Assembly (NCBI RefSeq): GCF_001642475.1 | Contig: NW_019174020.1 | Coordinates: 62,001-126,000, forward strand | Direction of reading: 5' to 3' | Source of the DNA: Fonsecaea monophora | Lineage: Eukaryota > Ascomycota > Eurotiomycetes > Chaetothyriales > Herpotrichiellaceae | DNA length: 64,000 nt | In this document: positions 63,201 to 64,000 of the stretch, piece after piece | Layout of the letters: each line of letters opens with the position of its first letter | Numbering within the stretch: position 1 is the stretch's first letter | Position numbers and translations under genes: made by a program | The notes under the pieces: generated by a model | Databases searched by the model: none | Told to the model about the DNA's origin: nothing | Seen by the model: the letters and a program-made list of their open reading frames with translations, nothing else

Positions 63201-63732
63201 TATAAGAAGAACAACCGCTGGACTGAGGGTCTCGTCTCCGCCGCCAAAGCCGTGGCCACATCCACCAACACTCTGATTGAGACTGCCGACGGCGTCATCT
63301 CTGGCCGCAACTCCCCCGAGCAGTTGATCGTGGCATCGAATGATGTGGCTGCGTCCACGGCTCAACTGGTGGCGGCGTCTCGTGTCAAGGCCAGCTTCAT
63401 GTCCGAGACCCAGGACCGCTTGGAGCAGGCCAGCAAGGCCGTGGGAGCTGCCTGTCGTGCATTGGTCCGCCAAGTTCAGGACATCATCAAGCAAAAGGCC
63501 AAGGATGAAGGCGAATCCACCGACTATGCCAGCCTCAGTGGACATGAATTCAAGGTGCGGGAGATGGAACAACAGGTACGTTACCCATCCCTTCTTCTCC
63601 GCTTCTCTCTCCCTGTCATGTATTAACTGCGGCTTCGCTCCACAGGTCGAAATCCTTCAACTTCGCAATGCCCTCGACGCGGCGCAGGCCAGACTGGCAG
63701 AAATGCGGAAGCTCTCCTACCGGGACGAGTGA
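60244..63732 (+). CDS. SLA2: Sla2/End4 (HIP1R-type) endocytic adaptor
   Basis: This protein links clathrin-coated pits, membrane PIP2 and actin at the cell cortex. I model three exons: 60244-60440, 60674-63575 and 63646-63732, giving 1061 residues, normal for the family. The introns are 60441-60673 (GTATGT...ACAG, branch GCTAAC) and 63576-63645 (GTACGT...ACAG). Residues 15-285 are the ANTH domain, with the basic KRKHVRSC patch that binds phosphoinositide, CIVYTWD and the YYECSNLRYLTSLI helix. Residues 320-640 are a Gln/Glu-rich coiled coil (WTREAQRQQEEYESEQRRLQ; NKWRSKYEALAKLY). Residues 800-1030 are the I/LWEQ actin-binding module, including YKKNNRWTEGLVSAAKAVAT and EQLIVASNDVAASTAQLVAA. The last exon codes a short helix ending RKLSYRDE. 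The start has A at -3 and G at +4. Exon 1 joins exon 2 as KVL-PIMADEVQTF, as in relatives. Confidence 0.96.
60441..60673 (+). other. SLA2 intron 1 (233 bp)
   Basis: The donor GTATGT follows AAAGTCCT, and the acceptor GAACAG comes before GCCGATCATG. The interior is CT-rich, and a TGCTAACG branch site lies 10-16 bases before the acceptor. It is over three times as long as intron 2. A 73-nt candidate middle exon (60544-60616) would break the frame and has no counterpart in the family, so one intron is preferred. Confidence 0.85.
63576..63645 (+). other. SLA2 intron 2 (70 bp)
   Basis: It lies between EMEQQ and VEILQLRNAL at a codon boundary. GTACGT donor, TATTAAC branch, CACAG acceptor. Confidence 0.9.
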
Positions 63733-64000
63733 TGCCTGCACCCTCAACGCACACACAGCCTGCGCAGCCCGCACAGCTTACCCCTCCCTCCCTTCGGTCA
63801 TTCCTTTGTCCTTCCTATTATATCTTCCTCCAGCGGCAGCAGAAAGAGTATGAGATTACAATGTATGGATTTGAATATGCAAGGAATTATTACAAGAGCG
63901 AGTTAGACTCGCCATGACGGAGACAATTGTTGTGACATTGGTGAAATTGAAGCAGGATTATTTATTTTCTTAGGCACGGCATCGCTGGTTCAAGTCCACA
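63733..64000 (+). other. SLA2 3' region to window end
   Basis: AT-rich 3' sequence typical of an untranslated region and terminator, with TATTATATCTTCC at 63817 and TTATTTATTTTCTT near 63960. No further gene begins before the window ends. The last 15 bases resemble a tRNA T-loop but the stem does not pair. Confidence 0.6.

Noticed and set aside
63975..64000. possible tRNA 3' half (GGTTCAAGTCC)
   Set aside because: The T-loop-like TTCAAGT is present, but the flanking bases pair in only three positions and no acceptor, D or anticodon arm is visible before the window ends.

Overview
The window looks like nuclear DNA of a filamentous ascomycete (Pezizomycotina). The evidence is the one large intact gene at the right end, SLA2/END4 (60244-63732). 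Its ANTH, glutamine-rich coiled-coil and I/LWEQ regions read like the Pezizomycotina family members, and its introns have standard fungal GT-AG borders. The Hsp90, Spf1, Ufd4, MFS, catalase and aldehyde dehydrogenase relics elsewhere also read like filamentous-fungal proteins. Assignment below subphylum is not attempted.

Layout. Positions 1 to about 54000 are gene-poor. I could not support one intact gene there. The region is a mosaic of (a) short broken pieces of ordinary cellular genes, (b) broken transposons (two Ty1/copia reverse-transcriptase/RNase H remnants and one Mutator-like transposase), (c) many mini- and microsatellite arrays with units of 15 to about 150 bp, and (d) diverged low-copy dispersed duplications linking distant parts of the window. 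Gene relics in order: ankyrin repeat (4.0 kb), Ski2-like helicase Walker A piece (6.1), LaeA-like methyltransferase (7.3-7.8), P5A ATPase Spf1 (13.7-14.1), PhyH-like dioxygenase (15.5), MULE transposase (15.6-16.4), Ufd4 ubiquitin ligase (19.1-19.3), copia RT (21.3-22.2), copia RNase H with an embedded flavin-monooxygenase piece (26.6-27.5), aldehyde dehydrogenase (27.9-28.3), metaxin/Sam37-like (28.6-29.1), M20 amidohydrolase (33.9), catalase (36.8-37.0), Dal5-like MFS transporter (37.8-38.3), 2,4-dienoyl-CoA reductase (44.9), a possible PI-PLC X-domain piece (47.2) and the Hsp90 C-terminus (50.6-50.9).

Positions 54100-64000 are different: three gene models that look intact lie within 10 kb. 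They are a two-exon gene for a Gly/Asn/Ser-repeat protein with a Cys/His zinc-binding C-terminus (54131-54681, minus), a 506-codon orphan ORF (55617-57137, minus) and SLA2 (plus). The window ends about 270 bp after the SLA2 stop.

How it fits together. SLA2 encodes a cortical endocytic adaptor and is a well-known flank of the mating-type locus in Pezizomycotina. I see no MAT alpha-box, MATA-HMG or APN2 sequence here, so if that synteny holds the MAT locus would lie past the right edge. The left 54 kb behaves like a decaying accessory region where gene fragments and tandem repeats accumulate. No operon, CRISPR array, rRNA or convincing tRNA was seen. Some unrecognised relics look coding, and a database search would probably name several. 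Start codons of relics are approximate, because many of the open frames begin at non-ATG codons.
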